DNA of 36,764 nt from Flavobacteriales bacterium UBA6049 (GCA_002429085.1 DIYR01000114.1:1-36764); one strand, 5' to 3'; shown: positions 1-8,649, counted from the first letter of the stretch. Notes: generated from the letters alone by a model not told the origin. Made by a program: numbers and translations.

Positions 1-28
1 AGCCGTTCTGTACAGAACGGCTTTTTTT
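1..28 (+). terminator. Rho-independent terminator of an upstream gene
   Basis: A perfect 10-bp inverted repeat (AGCCGTTCTG / CAGAACGGCT, 2-nt centre) is followed directly by a run of T. This is a classical intrinsic terminator. The gene it serves lies left of the window on the plus strand. Confidence 0.85.
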
Positions 29-61
29 ATTTTAAGTAGGTGTATTACCTTCGGACACATC

Positions 62-2107
62 ATGAAAAACATTCGTATGAACAGTTGGAAAACCATGGCT
101 TTTGGAGCTGCTGCAATGTCATTAATTGCATGCGGGACTCCTCAAGAAAAAGCTGAGACAACAGAAAAAGAAACGGTTGAAGAAACAGACTCTTTCGAAT
201 ACTTTGCAGAACAATTTGCTGATTTAAAACTTATCCGATATCAAATTCCTGGTTGGGATAAGCTTTCATTGCAACAAAAAAAGTATGTGTATTATTTAAC
301 TCAAGCAGGTTACGAGGGTCGTGATATTATTTGGGATCAGAACTACCGTCACAACCTTGAAATACGTAAAGCTCTTGAGCACGTTTACACAAACTATCAA
401 GGTGATAAATCAACTGAAGATTGGGCTGCTTTTGAAACTTATTTGAAAAGAGTATGGTTCTCTAATGGTATTCACCACCACTACTCTATGAATAAAATCA
501 ATCCAACATTCTCTGCTGAATATTTTGAGACTTTACTTTCTGAAACAAGCACTACGCTAGGTGATGAAGCAAAAGCAGCTGTGTTAGATCCTTCTATAGA
601 TGCAAAAAAAGTAAGTCTAGATCCATCAAAAGATCTTCTACTTGCATCAGCTACCAATTTTTACGGACCAAACGTTTCAGAAAAAGATGTTGAAGCGTTC
701 TATGCAACTCGCATAGACAAAAACGATAAACAACCTATTTCTTATGGTTTAAACTCTAAGCTAGTAAAAGCTGAAGACGGTTCACTTCAAGAAATGGTAT
801 GGAAGGCAGACGGCATGTATGGTCAAGCAATCCAAGATATTATTGGTTGGTTAGAAAAAGCTGCTGGTGTAGCAGAAAATCAGGCTCAAGCAGATGCTTT
901 AAAACTCTTAATAGAGTACTACCAAACAGGAGATTTAAAAAAGTGGGATGAGTATAACATTGCTTGGACTGCTGCTATCGATGGAGACATTGACTACATC
1001 AACTCATTTATTGAAGTATACAATGACCCTATGGGCTATAGGGGTTCTTTCGAGTCTATTGTTGAGATTAAAGACTTTGATGCTAGTGAACGCATGAAAG
1101 TGTTAATGGATAATGTACAATGGTTCGAAGACAACTCTTCTATTCTACCAGAACATAAAAAAGAAAAGGTAGTTGGAGTTACCTATAAGGTAGTTAATGT
1201 GGCTGGTGAAAGTGGCGATGCTTCGCCTTCTACGCCAATTGGAGTTAATCTTCCAAATGCTAACTGGATTAGAGCTACACATGGATCTAAATCTGTTTCT
1301 CTAGGAAACATTGTTGCTGCTTATGCTGGTGCAAGTGGGTCAGGATATACTGATGAGTTTGCTTTGACTCAAGAAGAAAAAGATCGTTCTAAAGAACATG
1401 GAGCACTTGGAGGTAAATTGCATACTGCTTTACATGAAGTGGTAGGTCATGCAAGTGGAAAAATCAATGAAGGCATTGGCACACCTAAAGAAACGTTGAA
1501 AAACTACGCTTCTACCCTTGAAGAAGGTAGAGCTGATTTGGTAGCTCTTTACTTCATCATGGATCCTAAAATGGTAGAGCTTGGATTAATGCCATCACTT
1601 GAAGTAGGTAAAGCTGAGTACGATAGCTACATCAGAAATGGTTTAATGGCGCAGTTAAGAAGAATTGAACCAGGTGAGGTTATTGAAGAGGCGCACATGA
1701 GAAACCGTCAATTAGTTGCTGCTTGGGCTTACGAGAAAGGAATGGATGAAAACGTAATTGAGAAAGTAACTCAAGACGGAAAAACATATTTCAGAATTAA
1801 CGATTACGAAAAACTAAGAGAGTTATTCGGACAGTTGTTAAGAGAAATTCAGCGTGTTAAATCAGAAGGAGATTATGAAGCAGGTAGAGCTCTGGTTGAA
1901 GATTATGGAGTTCAAGTAGATCAAGCACTACATGAAGAAGTACTTCAACGTTCTGAAGCACTTGGAATTGCTCCTTACGGAGGGTTCATCAACCCAAGAT
2001 TAGAGCCAGTAGAAGAAAATGGTGAAATCAAGGATATCAACGTTGTGTATCCTGAGCACTTCACAGATCAAATGCTACGCTATGCTAAAGAGTATGGTAA
2101 TTTATAA
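62..2107 (+). CDS. Dipeptidyl peptidase III family (M49) zinc metallopeptidase, lipoprotein
   Basis: 681 aa. The N-terminus has a basic stretch and a hydrophobic segment ending in a lipobox-like LIAC (Cys about residue 24), so the mature protein is probably a lipid-anchored envelope peptidase. The M49 signature is intact: HEVVGH at residues 458-463 (zinc ligands H458 and H463, general base E459) and EEGRAD at 487-492 (third ligand expected at E488). M49 enzymes release dipeptides from the N-terminus of short peptides, so a role in using imported or periplasmic oligopeptides is likely. The length fits bacterial M49 members. The gene stands alone between terminators at 1-28 and 2131-2167. The first Met is used here; Met6 and Met12 are also possible starts that keep the lipobox. 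The family is clear; the exact substrate range is inferred. Confidence 0.93.
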   Translation: MKNIRMNSWKTMAFGAAAMSLIACGTPQEKAETTEKETVEETDSFEYFAEQFADLKLIRYQIPGWDKLSLQQKKYVYYLTQAGYEGRDIIWDQNYRHNLEIRKALEHVYTNYQGDKSTEDWAAFETYLKRVWFSNGIHHHYSMNKINPTFSAEYFETLLSETSTTLGDEAKAAVLDPSIDAKKVSLDPSKDLLLASATNFYGPNVSEKDVEAFYATRIDKNDKQPISYGLNSKLVKAEDGSLQEMVWKADGMYGQAIQDIIGWLEKAAGVAENQAQADALKLLIEYYQTGDLKKWDEYNIAWTAAIDGDIDYINSFIEVYNDPMGYRGSFESIVEIKDFDASERMKVLMDNVQWFEDNSSILPEHKKEKVVGVTYKVVNVAGESGDASPSTPIGVNLPNANWIRATHGSKSVSLGNIVAAYAGASGSGYTDEFALTQEEKDRSKEHGALGGKLHTALHEVVGHASGKINEGIGTPKETLKNYASTLEEGRADLVALYFIMDPKMVELGLMPSLEVGKAEYDSYIRNGLMAQLRRIEPGEVIEEAHMRNRQLVAAWAYEKGMDENVIEKVTQDGKTYFRINDYEKLRELFGQLLREIQRVKSEGDYEAGRALVEDYGVQVDQALHEEVLQRSEALGIAPYGGFINPRLEPVEENGEIKDINVVYPEHFTDQMLRYAKEYGNL

Positions 2108-2130
2108 ACCACTTTAGTAGCATGTATTAT

Positions 2131-2167
2131 AAAAAGTCCTTTAGGAAATTCCTAAAGGACTTTTTTT
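2131..2167 (+). terminator. Intrinsic terminator after the M49 peptidase gene
   Basis: A 15-bp perfect stem (AAAAAGTCCTTTAGG / CCTAAAGGACTTTTT, 5-nt loop) is followed by more T. The flanking A-run means it could also act on the minus strand. It ends the peptidase transcript about 25 nt after the stop codon. Confidence 0.88.
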
Positions 2168-2210
2168 ATTCTCTTGTTTTCCAATCTGTTGATAACTAGC
2201 AAAATTCAGT

Positions 2211-2241
2211 TTGGTACGGTTTCTGGCTAAGCGTATTTTAG
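2211..2241 (+). promoter_or_regulatory. Candidate Bacteroidota-type promoter for the SPOR gene
   Basis: TTG at 2211-2213 and TATTTTAG at 2234-2241 (one mismatch from TAnnTTTG) are 20 nt apart. They lie about 22 nt upstream of the ATG and just after a terminator. The fit to the known flavobacterial -33/-7 elements is plausible but imperfect. Confidence 0.35.
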
Positions 2242-2263
2242 CAAAGTCTCTAAACTATATGCT

Positions 2264-3481
2264 ATGAAACAACTTGTAACCTTCCTTTTCTTAAGCTTCG
2301 CAACCATTTTTGGTTTTGGACAATCTGTTCAATTCGAACAAAAATTCAATGAAGGCCTCCTGTATTTAGGTACCAATAAATTGGGACAAGCCACCATGAT
2401 TTTTGAAGCCCTATACGCCAGCGATTCTACCAACTTGAACACAGCATACCTTTTAGGACAGTGTTATGCAAGACGTGAAATAAAATTAAACACCTCTATT
2501 CGATTATTAAAGCGTTCGCTTAAGGCATACACTCAAGAATATAGAAAGAGAGATTATTCTGAACGAAGAGTTTCAGAATACGCATATTACTATTTGCTAA
2601 TGGCATATAGTGCTAATGGAGACTGTGATAAAACACTAGACGCCTTGAATGATTTTTACAAAATCTATAGCTATGAAAATGAATGGTATTTAGTAGAAGC
2701 TCAACGTTTGCACAGAGATTGTGAACCAAAGGAAGAAGAGGTTACTATAGAAGAGCCTATAGCGACTACCGAAACAAAGCCAACCGAAGAACCCAAAGAA
2801 CGCGTACCATATCAACCTAATACAAATCATATTATTGGCACCAAATCAGTGCAATACACTGATAAAACAGCGGCTTGGGGTGTACAGGTTGGTGCATTCT
2901 TGGAGCCAGTCTTTACCTATGAATTTAAAGGTCTTAGAAACGTTGAGGTATATGTAGATAATAACGGTATCTATAGGTACGTTATTGGACGATTTGCTTA
3001 CCGTGTACAGGCGGATAAATTACTGAATCTTGTACATGAAGAAGGTTATAAAGATGCCTTTATTACCAATGTAAAGGATATGACCAAGTTCAGCGAAGAA
3101 GTAATTACCATTGACAATGAAAGTGTACACAAACAAATTGTTGGTCGTGTAGATTATAGAGTACAGATTGGAGCATTTAGAGGAGATACTGTACCGAACG
3201 ATTTAATGCAGGTTTACCTGAAACTTGACAGCATTTCGCAATATCAACATGGAGAGTTAACATTGATGACAGTAGGGTCTTTTGACTCATATGATGAAGC
3301 AAACTTCTACAGAGAATTGGTACAAGATATTGGTGTAAGTGACGCATTCGTAACAGCATGGAATTACCAACGAAAAGTAGATTTGAAACAAGCCCAAATC
3401 TACTTAGAAGAACAGGCTAAGAAGCGCGAAGAACGAGAAGAAGCAGAATTAAACAATACAGGTAAACCAAAAAGAAAATGA
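2264..3481 (+). CDS. Exported TPR-like protein with two SPOR-type domains
   Basis: 405 aa. A signal peptide (residues 1-19) is followed by a helical TPR-like region (20-150), a Glu/Pro/Thr-rich linker (155-185), and two SPOR-like units at about 204-270 (WGVQVGAF) and 297-366 (YRVQIGAF). The tail is strongly charged. SPOR domains bind denuded peptidoglycan glycans at division sites in other bacteria, and flavobacterial secreted proteins often carry them. A periplasmic cell-wall-associated role is therefore likely, but the specific job is unknown. The stop codon overlaps the next start by 4 nt (ATGA), so the two are co-translated. Confidence 0.8.
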   Translation: MKQLVTFLFLSFATIFGFGQSVQFEQKFNEGLLYLGTNKLGQATMIFEALYASDSTNLNTAYLLGQCYARREIKLNTSIRLLKRSLKAYTQEYRKRDYSERRVSEYAYYYLLMAYSANGDCDKTLDALNDFYKIYSYENEWYLVEAQRLHRDCEPKEEEVTIEEPIATTETKPTEEPKERVPYQPNTNHIIGTKSVQYTDKTAAWGVQVGAFLEPVFTYEFKGLRNVEVYVDNNGIYRYVIGRFAYRVQADKLLNLVHEEGYKDAFITNVKDMTKFSEEVITIDNESVHKQIVGRVDYRVQIGAFRGDTVPNDLMQVYLKLDSISQYQHGELTLMTVGSFDSYDEANFYRELVQDIGVSDAFVTAWNYQRKVDLKQAQIYLEEQAKKREEREEAELNNTGKPKRK

Positions 3482-3987
3482 GACAGCTTATATCAGTAAT
3501 TACGTGCTCACTGCTAGCATTAAATGTATTGGCACAATGGCCAACCATTACAGCTACAGATTTAAACGATAACATCGTTGAATTGCCTGCCAAAAAAAAT
3601 GCTGTAATTGGATTAGCCTTCAGTCAAAAAGCACAAGACGATTTGGTTACATGGCTAGAACCTCTTTATAAACAATTGCTCGACCCTAAAGGAACTGGTT
3701 CTTGGGTATACGATGGAGAAGCATATTTGGTGATTGCCTTTACAGGCGCAAAAAAAGCCGCACTAAATAAGGCTCGCAAACAAATCAAAGAAGCTACTGA
3801 TAAAGACTTTTACAGTAATGTACTGCTATATGAAGGTAGTATGAGTGAGTTCAAATCTCTTCCAATTAAAGATGCGAAAACATTTTATGTATTCACTATC
3901 AGTCCATTTGGTGATGTACTTGAGTCTGCATCAGGAAAATACAGAGAAAGCACATTAGATAAGTTATGCGAACCATTGGAGCAGTAA
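3478..3987 (+). CDS. Secreted thioredoxin-fold-like protein without redox cysteines
   Basis: 169 aa. A signal peptide ending near LNVLAQ is followed by a pattern resembling a redoxin (TATDLNDNIVELPAKKNAVIGLAF, then a helix, a second strand, and a late strand before a C-terminal helix). There is no CxxC; the only mature cysteine lies near the C-terminus. If the fold is right, this is a non-redox member. It overlaps the SPOR gene by 4 nt and is probably its partner in the periplasm. The fold assignment is by pattern only. It could also be an unrelated alpha/beta protein. Confidence 0.6.
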   Translation: MRQLISVITCSLLALNVLAQWPTITATDLNDNIVELPAKKNAVIGLAFSQKAQDDLVTWLEPLYKQLLDPKGTGSWVYDGEAYLVIAFTGAKKAALNKARKQIKEATDKDFYSNVLLYEGSMSEFKSLPIKDAKTFYVFTISPFGDVLESASGKYRESTLDKLCEPLEQ

Positions 3988-4017
3988 TTTTATAGTTATC
4001 CTATTCAAAATTTTGCA

Positions 4018-4548
4018 GTGAAAATTGAATCTAGCCGTATTTTACTTAGAAAATTCAAACGAAGAGATTTCAGCGACTTTCTAGAAATCTATACAGACAA
4101 AGAAATCTTCAAATACGAACTCAGCAATCCTTTAGAGAAAGGAGATATTGAATACGAATTCAACGAAATCCTTGCCAGTTACATGTATGAAGCTTTTGAT
4201 CATCTTTGTTTAGCGATTGAAGAAAAAGAATCAAAAAAAATGATCGGAACTATAACATTAGACTATAAAGATCCCGATCAAAAAATCTGTGAAATAGGCG
4301 GATGGTTAAAAACTGAGTATACTAAAAAAGGGTATGCTACTGAAATTGGAAAAGAGTTAATTCAATCTCTTTTGTACGATAAAAATTGTTCTAAGGTTTT
4401 TTGTTCTACTGTTTCTCAGAATAAGAATGCATGTCGACTAATTGAACGATTAGGCCTAGAACAAGAAGGTTTAATAAAAATGGGGACATGGGCAAATGGT
4501 AAGAATTATGATATAGCTTTTTATGGTATACTTAAATCGGATTTGTAG
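4018..4548 (+). CDS. GNAT family N-acetyltransferase (RimJ/RimL-like)
   Basis: 176 aa, GTG start (no better in-frame ATG nearby). The N-terminal SSRILLRKFKRRDF is typical of Acetyltransf_3 proteins. The acetyl-CoA-binding motif A follows an IGGWL strand as KKGYATEIGKEL. The C-terminal NKNACRLIERLGLEQEG helix-strand is also typical. Members acetylate ribosomal protein N-termini, antibiotics or small amines; the substrate cannot be told here. It is cytosolic and monocistronic, and a long inverted repeat follows its stop codon. Confidence 0.85.
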   Translation: MKIESSRILLRKFKRRDFSDFLEIYTDKEIFKYELSNPLEKGDIEYEFNEILASYMYEAFDHLCLAIEEKESKKMIGTITLDYKDPDQKICEIGGWLKTEYTKKGYATEIGKELIQSLLYDKNCSKVFCSTVSQNKNACRLIERLGLEQEGLIKMGTWANGKNYDIAFYGILKSDL

Positions 4549-4587
4549 TTACTAATTCTATCTATTACCATATAACAATTAGTAACT
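4547..4587. repeat. 11-bp inverted repeat after the GNAT gene
   Basis: AGTTACTAATT (4547-4557) pairs perfectly with AATTAGTAACT (4577-4587) around a 19-nt loop. The left arm includes the last two bases of the GNAT stop codon. No T-run follows, so it is not a classical terminator. A related sequence lies at 5321-5352 after the next gene, sharing TAATTCTATC, ACCAT and CAATTA blocks in the same order. Confidence 0.5.
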
Positions 4588-4676
4588 TAAGTAGGATGCG
4601 ATTTATATCAAAATAGAACTTTCGTATTTTACAGAAGTGGTTTTCTCTTTGGTTTGCCTATAAGTACTTGACTAAT

Positions 4677-5312
4677 ATGAAACTACTATTGTTAAATTTT
4701 TTCATTGTTCTAGTTGGGTGTTTCACAATAAACAATGATTCAGTAATAGCTCATACACGAGAGGATTCCATACAAGAGGTTGATACGATCAGTTTTGTTG
4801 ATTCTACTCAATTCTTATTCTATGAACTAGACTCATTTGATTTAAGAAATTGGTACTATGGTAAAAGGCAACAACTGATATCTTTAGATAGTGTTAGTCT
4901 CAAAAAATACTTTCAAGATACAAGACCACTCCAAAAAGGCTTAGGCTCTAAGTACTTTTCAATTCAAAGAAACACTGAAGAAGAAAAGGTAATCACTCTT
5001 ATTGTTGAGCACCAAGAAAGCGGAACTGCATCGCTACATCTCTTAATTTATGACTCAAGTAACAAACTAGTAAGTAACAATATTGTAGCCTCAACTGGAG
5101 GGGATGGAGGATCAGATGGAGATTGTTACGGAACCTTTATAGATGATTCTACTTACAAGATGACGTGCGTAAGTACCCAAACATTGTATCATGAGATTAA
5201 AGGAGAAGAGCTATTAATCGATTCTACAATTCAAATTTTGAAATTCAATAAAAACATGCAACTTGAAAAAAATAGTGAGAAAATTTTTCCTCAAAGAGTA
5301 TTAGCTCCGTAA
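4677..5312 (+). CDS. Putative lipoprotein of unknown function
   Basis: About 211 aa from the ATG at 4677. A TTG 9 nt upstream also opens the frame, but the ATG puts a short Lys and hydrophobic stretch directly at the N-terminus. The signal ends in LVGC, a plausible lipobox at Cys15. The mature part is polar, mostly beta-like, with a Gly/Asp-rich segment (GGDGGSDGDC) and three further cysteines. I recognise no family. It is flanked by two similar inverted repeats and probably has its own transcript. Confidence 0.65.
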   Translation: MKLLLLNFFIVLVGCFTINNDSVIAHTREDSIQEVDTISFVDSTQFLFYELDSFDLRNWYYGKRQQLISLDSVSLKKYFQDTRPLQKGLGSKYFSIQRNTEEEKVITLIVEHQESGTASLHLLIYDSSNKLVSNNIVASTGGDGGSDGDCYGTFIDDSTYKMTCVSTQTLYHEIKGEELLIDSTIQILKFNKNMQLEKNSEKIFPQRVLAP

Positions 5313-5320
5313 GTAATTCT

Positions 5321-5352
5321 CTTAATTCTATCAGATTGACCATTGCCAATTA
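5321..5352. repeat. Second copy of a related AT-rich inverted repeat
   Basis: CTTAATT (5321-5327) and AATTAAG (5348-5354) form a 7-bp stem. The segment from 5323 shares TAATTCTATC, ATT, ACCAT and CAATTA with the repeat at 4551-4581. The order and position after a stop codon are the same in both. It may be a small dispersed element or a 3'-end hairpin. Confidence 0.35.
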
Positions 5353-5397
5353 AGTCTAGTTATGATAATTAATCATTCGTTAAATTAGCACCTGAGC

Positions 5398-6192
5398 ATG
5401 ATTAGGATTTCTTATAAACCATGTTTTCTTGATTTTGTTGTAAACAGTATTATAACTTTATCTATTACATATTTAAGTAGTTATAAATCCAAAGGACAAT
5501 CAATAAGCGACCTAGAGCAAAATTTCAAATACATAGAACAAAAGATAGAGTGTATTAATATTTACAAAGAATCAGTATTATGGTCTCGAATAGCGGTTGA
5601 TACCATAAACCGGACTATTACCGAATATTCTGTTATCACCCAACCTCAAAAAACAGATCCTTATACAAATATCTTCGTTGACTCACTTAGTAGTGTTCCT
5701 ATCAAAATCACATTCTACAACTCAATAGGACATGTAGATTCCGTGCTTAGAATTAACAAAACACCTACAATTTATGTCTCTCATAATTCCCCTATAGCTT
5801 CAAGACTTGATACTACAATAGTTATATACAAATACCCTCTTATAAGTGACAAAGTATTGTATCGTAGTTTTTTATCATTAAGAAATGGTCAGAGGAAATA
5901 TTTCAGAACCGATCATTATGGCTACAATAACAACAATCGGTTAATACTTCGCATCGATGGCGATGGACATACACAGTTTTACTATGAATACAATGAGAAA
6001 GGCGAACTTTCAGCATATCATTCTCATGAAAAATCAGTAAAACTCGAATATGACGAATTCGGAAGAAAGATAACCGAGTTTTATACTAACACTACCAACA
6101 GATACGAATATGATAATAACTCATTTCTTATTCGTAAAATTTCAGCTGGATTAGAAACAACAGTTTATACATACACATATAAGAAGTACTAA
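5398..6192 (+). CDS. Exported protein with C-terminal YD (RHS-like) repeats
   Basis: 264 aa. The N-terminus has a hydrophobic segment (residues 12-27) followed by a polar SKGQS region that could be a cleavage site. The C-terminal third contains short tyrosine-rich units: YYEYNEKGEL, KLEYDEFGRKI, RYEYDNNSFLI and a final YTYTYKKY. These match the YD-repeat pattern of RHS proteins, but only three or four units are present and there is no toxin domain. It is likely a small surface or periplasmic protein of unknown function. It is convergent with the minus-strand operon at 6225. Confidence 0.65.
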   Translation: MIRISYKPCFLDFVVNSIITLSITYLSSYKSKGQSISDLEQNFKYIEQKIECINIYKESVLWSRIAVDTINRTITEYSVITQPQKTDPYTNIFVDSLSSVPIKITFYNSIGHVDSVLRINKTPTIYVSHNSPIASRLDTTIVIYKYPLISDKVLYRSFLSLRNGQRKYFRTDHYGYNNNNRLILRIDGDGHTQFYYEYNEKGELSAYHSHEKSVKLEYDEFGRKITEFYTNTTNRYEYDNNSFLIRKISAGLETTVYTYTYKKY

Positions 6193-6218
6193 TTTATAAG
6201 AACAAAATCTGTAAATTA
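6190..6218. terminator. Weak AT-rich hairpin between convergent genes
   Basis: TAATTTA (6190-6196) and TAAATTA (6212-6218) can pair in the 32-nt gap between two convergent genes. It is only A/T pairs and has no long T-run, so terminator activity is uncertain. Confidence 0.2.
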
Positions 6219-6224
6219 TTTACT

Positions 6225-7037
6225 TCATTTAAGCTTTTCCCAGACTTCTCGTTTCATGATTGCCAAACTGGCTTTCTGAATATCAAAAATAGAAACCCAG
6301 TCATTTCCTAGTACAAAATGTTGATCCCATTTAAGGTCGTCTTTATATAGTAGCAGTGTACAGATATCCGTGGATGAGATTAATGGAGTGATTACATGAG
6401 AATGGACAGTAAATCGAACTCTTTCTTCTGTTTCTGATTCAAATGGAAAATTTAGCAACGATTTGTGGATTTTAATCTTATCCTTCAATTTATTTTTCTT
6501 GGAGTATATTAACTTATAATCATTTCCCAACAACACACCTCCTAATTCTGCGGGGGCAGTTAATATAAAGACGACTCTCTCTTTTCCTTTAATTATAGGA
6601 ATAAAGTTATTTGACGTATTTTCATAAAAAGTAAAAAATTCATCTTCATTTTCATTAAGTCTATTAATGGCATCGTTACGCATGTCTATCAAAGATTGTT
6701 CAAAATCATTTGCTTCTCGGTTCAAGCTATCTACTCTTGAAGGAATCGAAAAGGGTGGCGCATCAAATACATAATCAATTAAGATAGTTGCAGGTGTATT
6801 CGTATCATAGAATACCGTATGGACATTTCCATCAGGTGATTTATAGGATGTATATCCCTTTACCAAACCTTGTTTCGTGATGAAATGAGAAAGCATATGA
6901 TCTGTCGCATACCAAGATGCCTGTTCTAAGTGATACAATAACTTTCCTTCCTCTAAAACTTTATCAGAGTCTACCTTTTGTGCATACCCTTTTAATATGA
7001 TAAAGAATGAACTAAAAAACAGAATAACTCTCATCAT
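6225..7037 (-). CDS. Secreted protein of unknown function, coupled to Sir2
   Basis: 270 aa. The signal peptide is clear: hydrophobic residues 4-15 followed by LKGYAQ, a type I cleavage site common in Bacteroidota. The mature protein has mixed alpha/beta character and ends in a basic segment. I recognise no family, and there is no cysteine cluster or catalytic motif. Its start overlaps the Sir2 stop by 4 nt, so translation is coupled to a cytosolic NAD-dependent enzyme, an unusual pairing for a secreted protein. Confidence 0.65.
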   Translation of the reverse strand: MMRVILFFSSFFIILKGYAQKVDSDKVLEEGKLLYHLEQASWYATDHMLSHFITKQGLVKGYTSYKSPDGNVHTVFYDTNTPATILIDYVFDAPPFSIPSRVDSLNREANDFEQSLIDMRNDAINRLNENEDEFFTFYENTSNNFIPIIKGKERVVFILTAPAELGGVLLGNDYKLIYSKKNKLKDKIKIHKSLLNFPFESETEERVRFTVHSHVITPLISSTDICTLLLYKDDLKWDQHFVLGNDWVSIFDIQKASLAIMKREVWEKLK

Positions 7038-7882
7038 TTATTTTGTTTAATCTTACGTATGTACTGTTCTAATTTGATAAGAAACGGAGATGATTTTGAA
7101 CGGATACTTATTCCATTTTTCTTTGTTGCCAATAATTCAGAAAAGTAACTATCAGTGATGTTTACTTCTATAACAATACCACTATTAGCTAATACATTCT
7201 TAGACACAATTTGAGGAAGATTTGTTTCTCCAGATGTACCAATAACAAACAAAACACCAGTACTTTTAGATATCCTCAATACAGTATCTTTTTTAAAGAA
7301 TTTTTCGTCATACTCTTCATCAAACCAAAGCACATGTGGTCTAAGTTCTTCACCACATTTTGGACACTTCAGTAAAGAAATTTCCGATTCTAGCAGTTGG
7401 GTCTTACTCCTGTTTCTTAACTTTATTTCTGCAGGAAAAGGATATAATTCAGAAGAGCAATCATCACCACATCTCATGAAATCATGATTTCCATGAATCA
7501 AATAGGTTCGATCGGGACTACTTCCTGCTTTTTTATGTAAACCATCCACATTTTGTGAAATCAGGGCAAATTGATCTTGGAGCAACTTTTCAATTGATAC
7601 AAGTTTATAGTGACTTGTATTTGGCTTTGCAAATTCGGTGAGAGATTTTCTGTACAAGTAAAACTTCAACACTTCATAAGCAGCTACATTGAAATACCGT
7701 TTCGTACCAATTTCCTGGGCTCGATAATTTTTAGAACCAACTACCCAGAAGCCATCTTTTCCTCGAAATGTCGGAATACCACTTTCAGCTGATATTCCTG
7801 CTCCCACCAAAAAAGAAATTCTTTTATGAGTACGAAGTGCTTCTTCCAAAGCCGCTTCAACTCTTGGAGACCAATCTTCCAT
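7034..7882 (-). CDS. Sir2 family NAD-dependent protein deacylase
   Basis: 282 aa. The sirtuin motifs are in order: GAGISAESGIPTFR at residues 27-40 (NAD binding), SQNVDGLH, the catalytic HG of IHGNHDF, a zinc site (CGDDC and CPKCG), RPHVLWFDE, and GTS followed by an EVN segment. All residues needed for deacylation appear intact. Sirtuins remove acyl groups from lysines using NAD+. The full zinc module argues for a deacylase rather than a defence-type NADase. It is the middle gene of a three-gene minus-strand operon, 15 nt after the Cys-rich membrane protein and overlapping the secreted protein by 4 nt. Confidence 0.9.
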   Translation of the reverse strand: MEDWSPRVEAALEEALRTHKRISFLVGAGISAESGIPTFRGKDGFWVVGSKNYRAQEIGTKRYFNVAAYEVLKFYLYRKSLTEFAKPNTSHYKLVSIEKLLQDQFALISQNVDGLHKKAGSSPDRTYLIHGNHDFMRCGDDCSSELYPFPAEIKLRNRSKTQLLESEISLLKCPKCGEELRPHVLWFDEEYDEKFFKKDTVLRISKSTGVLFVIGTSGETNLPQIVSKNVLANSGIVIEVNITDSYFSELLATKKNGISIRSKSSPFLIKLEQYIRKIKQNK

Positions 7883-7897
7883 TTTGCTTGATAATTG

Positions 7898-8287
7898 CTA
7901 TTTAGAATACTTTCTATGAACGCTTTCTTGCCTCTTACCTTTAACAACCATGTATATTCCTGCTAGTAATGAAAGGCCAGGAATGAAAGGCACTCTAAAT
8001 CCAATGGTAATTCTTACAATCATTAACGCCAACCATAGTAGAATCAACGCAACGCCTAAGTTAATATTGAATTTGTAATCTGTAGAATGAGCAATTTTTA
8101 TATCACCTGTCGCATCCATATGCCTCCGATATACTTGCTCTCTTTCCTTTTCATCTTCTTCAAATTCTTGACAAGTATCTGTAAAACTAGCATACTCATT
8201 TGTTAATGAACAAACGAGTCCACGACTCAAATCCATTTTTCGTTGTGTACAGATTTCGCATAATCTTAATTGGTCTTCTCTGGTCAT
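7898..8287 (-). CDS. Small Cys-motif membrane protein
   Basis: About 129 aa from the Met of MTREDQLRLCEIC. An ATG 36 nt upstream (8323) is also open, but the conserved N-terminus begins at MTRE. The N-terminal cytosolic part has the pattern CEIC-x3-KMD-x5-LVC-x(n)-C (CxxC plus two later Cys), which I know from many small Bacteroidota proteins and which could bind zinc. Two membrane segments follow (about residues 70-90 and 95-112) and a basic tail. The function is unknown. It is the first gene of the Sir2 operon. Confidence 0.7.
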   Translation of the reverse strand: MTREDQLRLCEICTQRKMDLSRGLVCSLTNEYASFTDTCQEFEEDEKEREQVYRRHMDATGDIKIAHSTDYKFNINLGVALILLWLALMIVRITIGFRVPFIPGLSLLAGIYMVVKGKRQESVHRKYSK

Positions 8288-8649
8288 ATGGTTGGAAGGT
8301 GTTATTTCATGGTTAATTACCAAAGAACAAAATCATTTAGTAATCTAAGATATTAATCGCCACAAAGTTAGTTGCACTGATCAAATTTGTAAAGTGTTTA
8401 CTTTATATAGTCGCTACATTTAATTACATAAAAAGCTGATTTTTTTAAACCCATGATCTGAGACTTTGAAGCATATGCGTTAGATTTCTAACTCCCTAAG
8501 GGAGTAGACATAATAATTACACTGATACATAAATATTTACAAAAAACAGCAACGTAACAACTACCTATATAAAAGTAACTTATCAATCAAAAAACAAAAG
8601 CCAAGATCAATATATTTCATTCCTCAGTTGCAATTCGTTTATTTGGTAC
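8288..8649. other. Intergenic region between divergent genes
   Basis: About 330-360 nt of AT-rich sequence between the Cys-motif protein gene (-) and the Crp/Fnr gene (+). I see no ORF with a convincing start, and no tRNA-like structure. The only ordered signal is the double inverted repeat at 8479-8505. Promoters for both flanking genes must lie here, but I cannot place clear -33/-7 elements. Confidence 0.6.
8479..8505. promoter_or_regulatory. Two overlapping palindromes, possible operator
   Basis: GTTAG-ATTT-CTAAC (8479-8492) overlaps ACTCCCT-A-AGGGAGT (8491-8505), a perfect 7-bp-arm palindrome. It lies about 145 nt upstream of the Crp/Fnr gene, between divergent genes. This is the only locally GC-rich symmetric sequence in an AT-rich gap. 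The binding protein is unknown. Confidence 0.35.

Noticed and set aside
7034..7882. Sir2 as an anti-phage NADase
   Set aside because: The zinc-binding cysteines and deacylase motifs are all present, and no partner such as a TIR, Argonaute or HerA gene is nearby. A normal deacylase is more likely.
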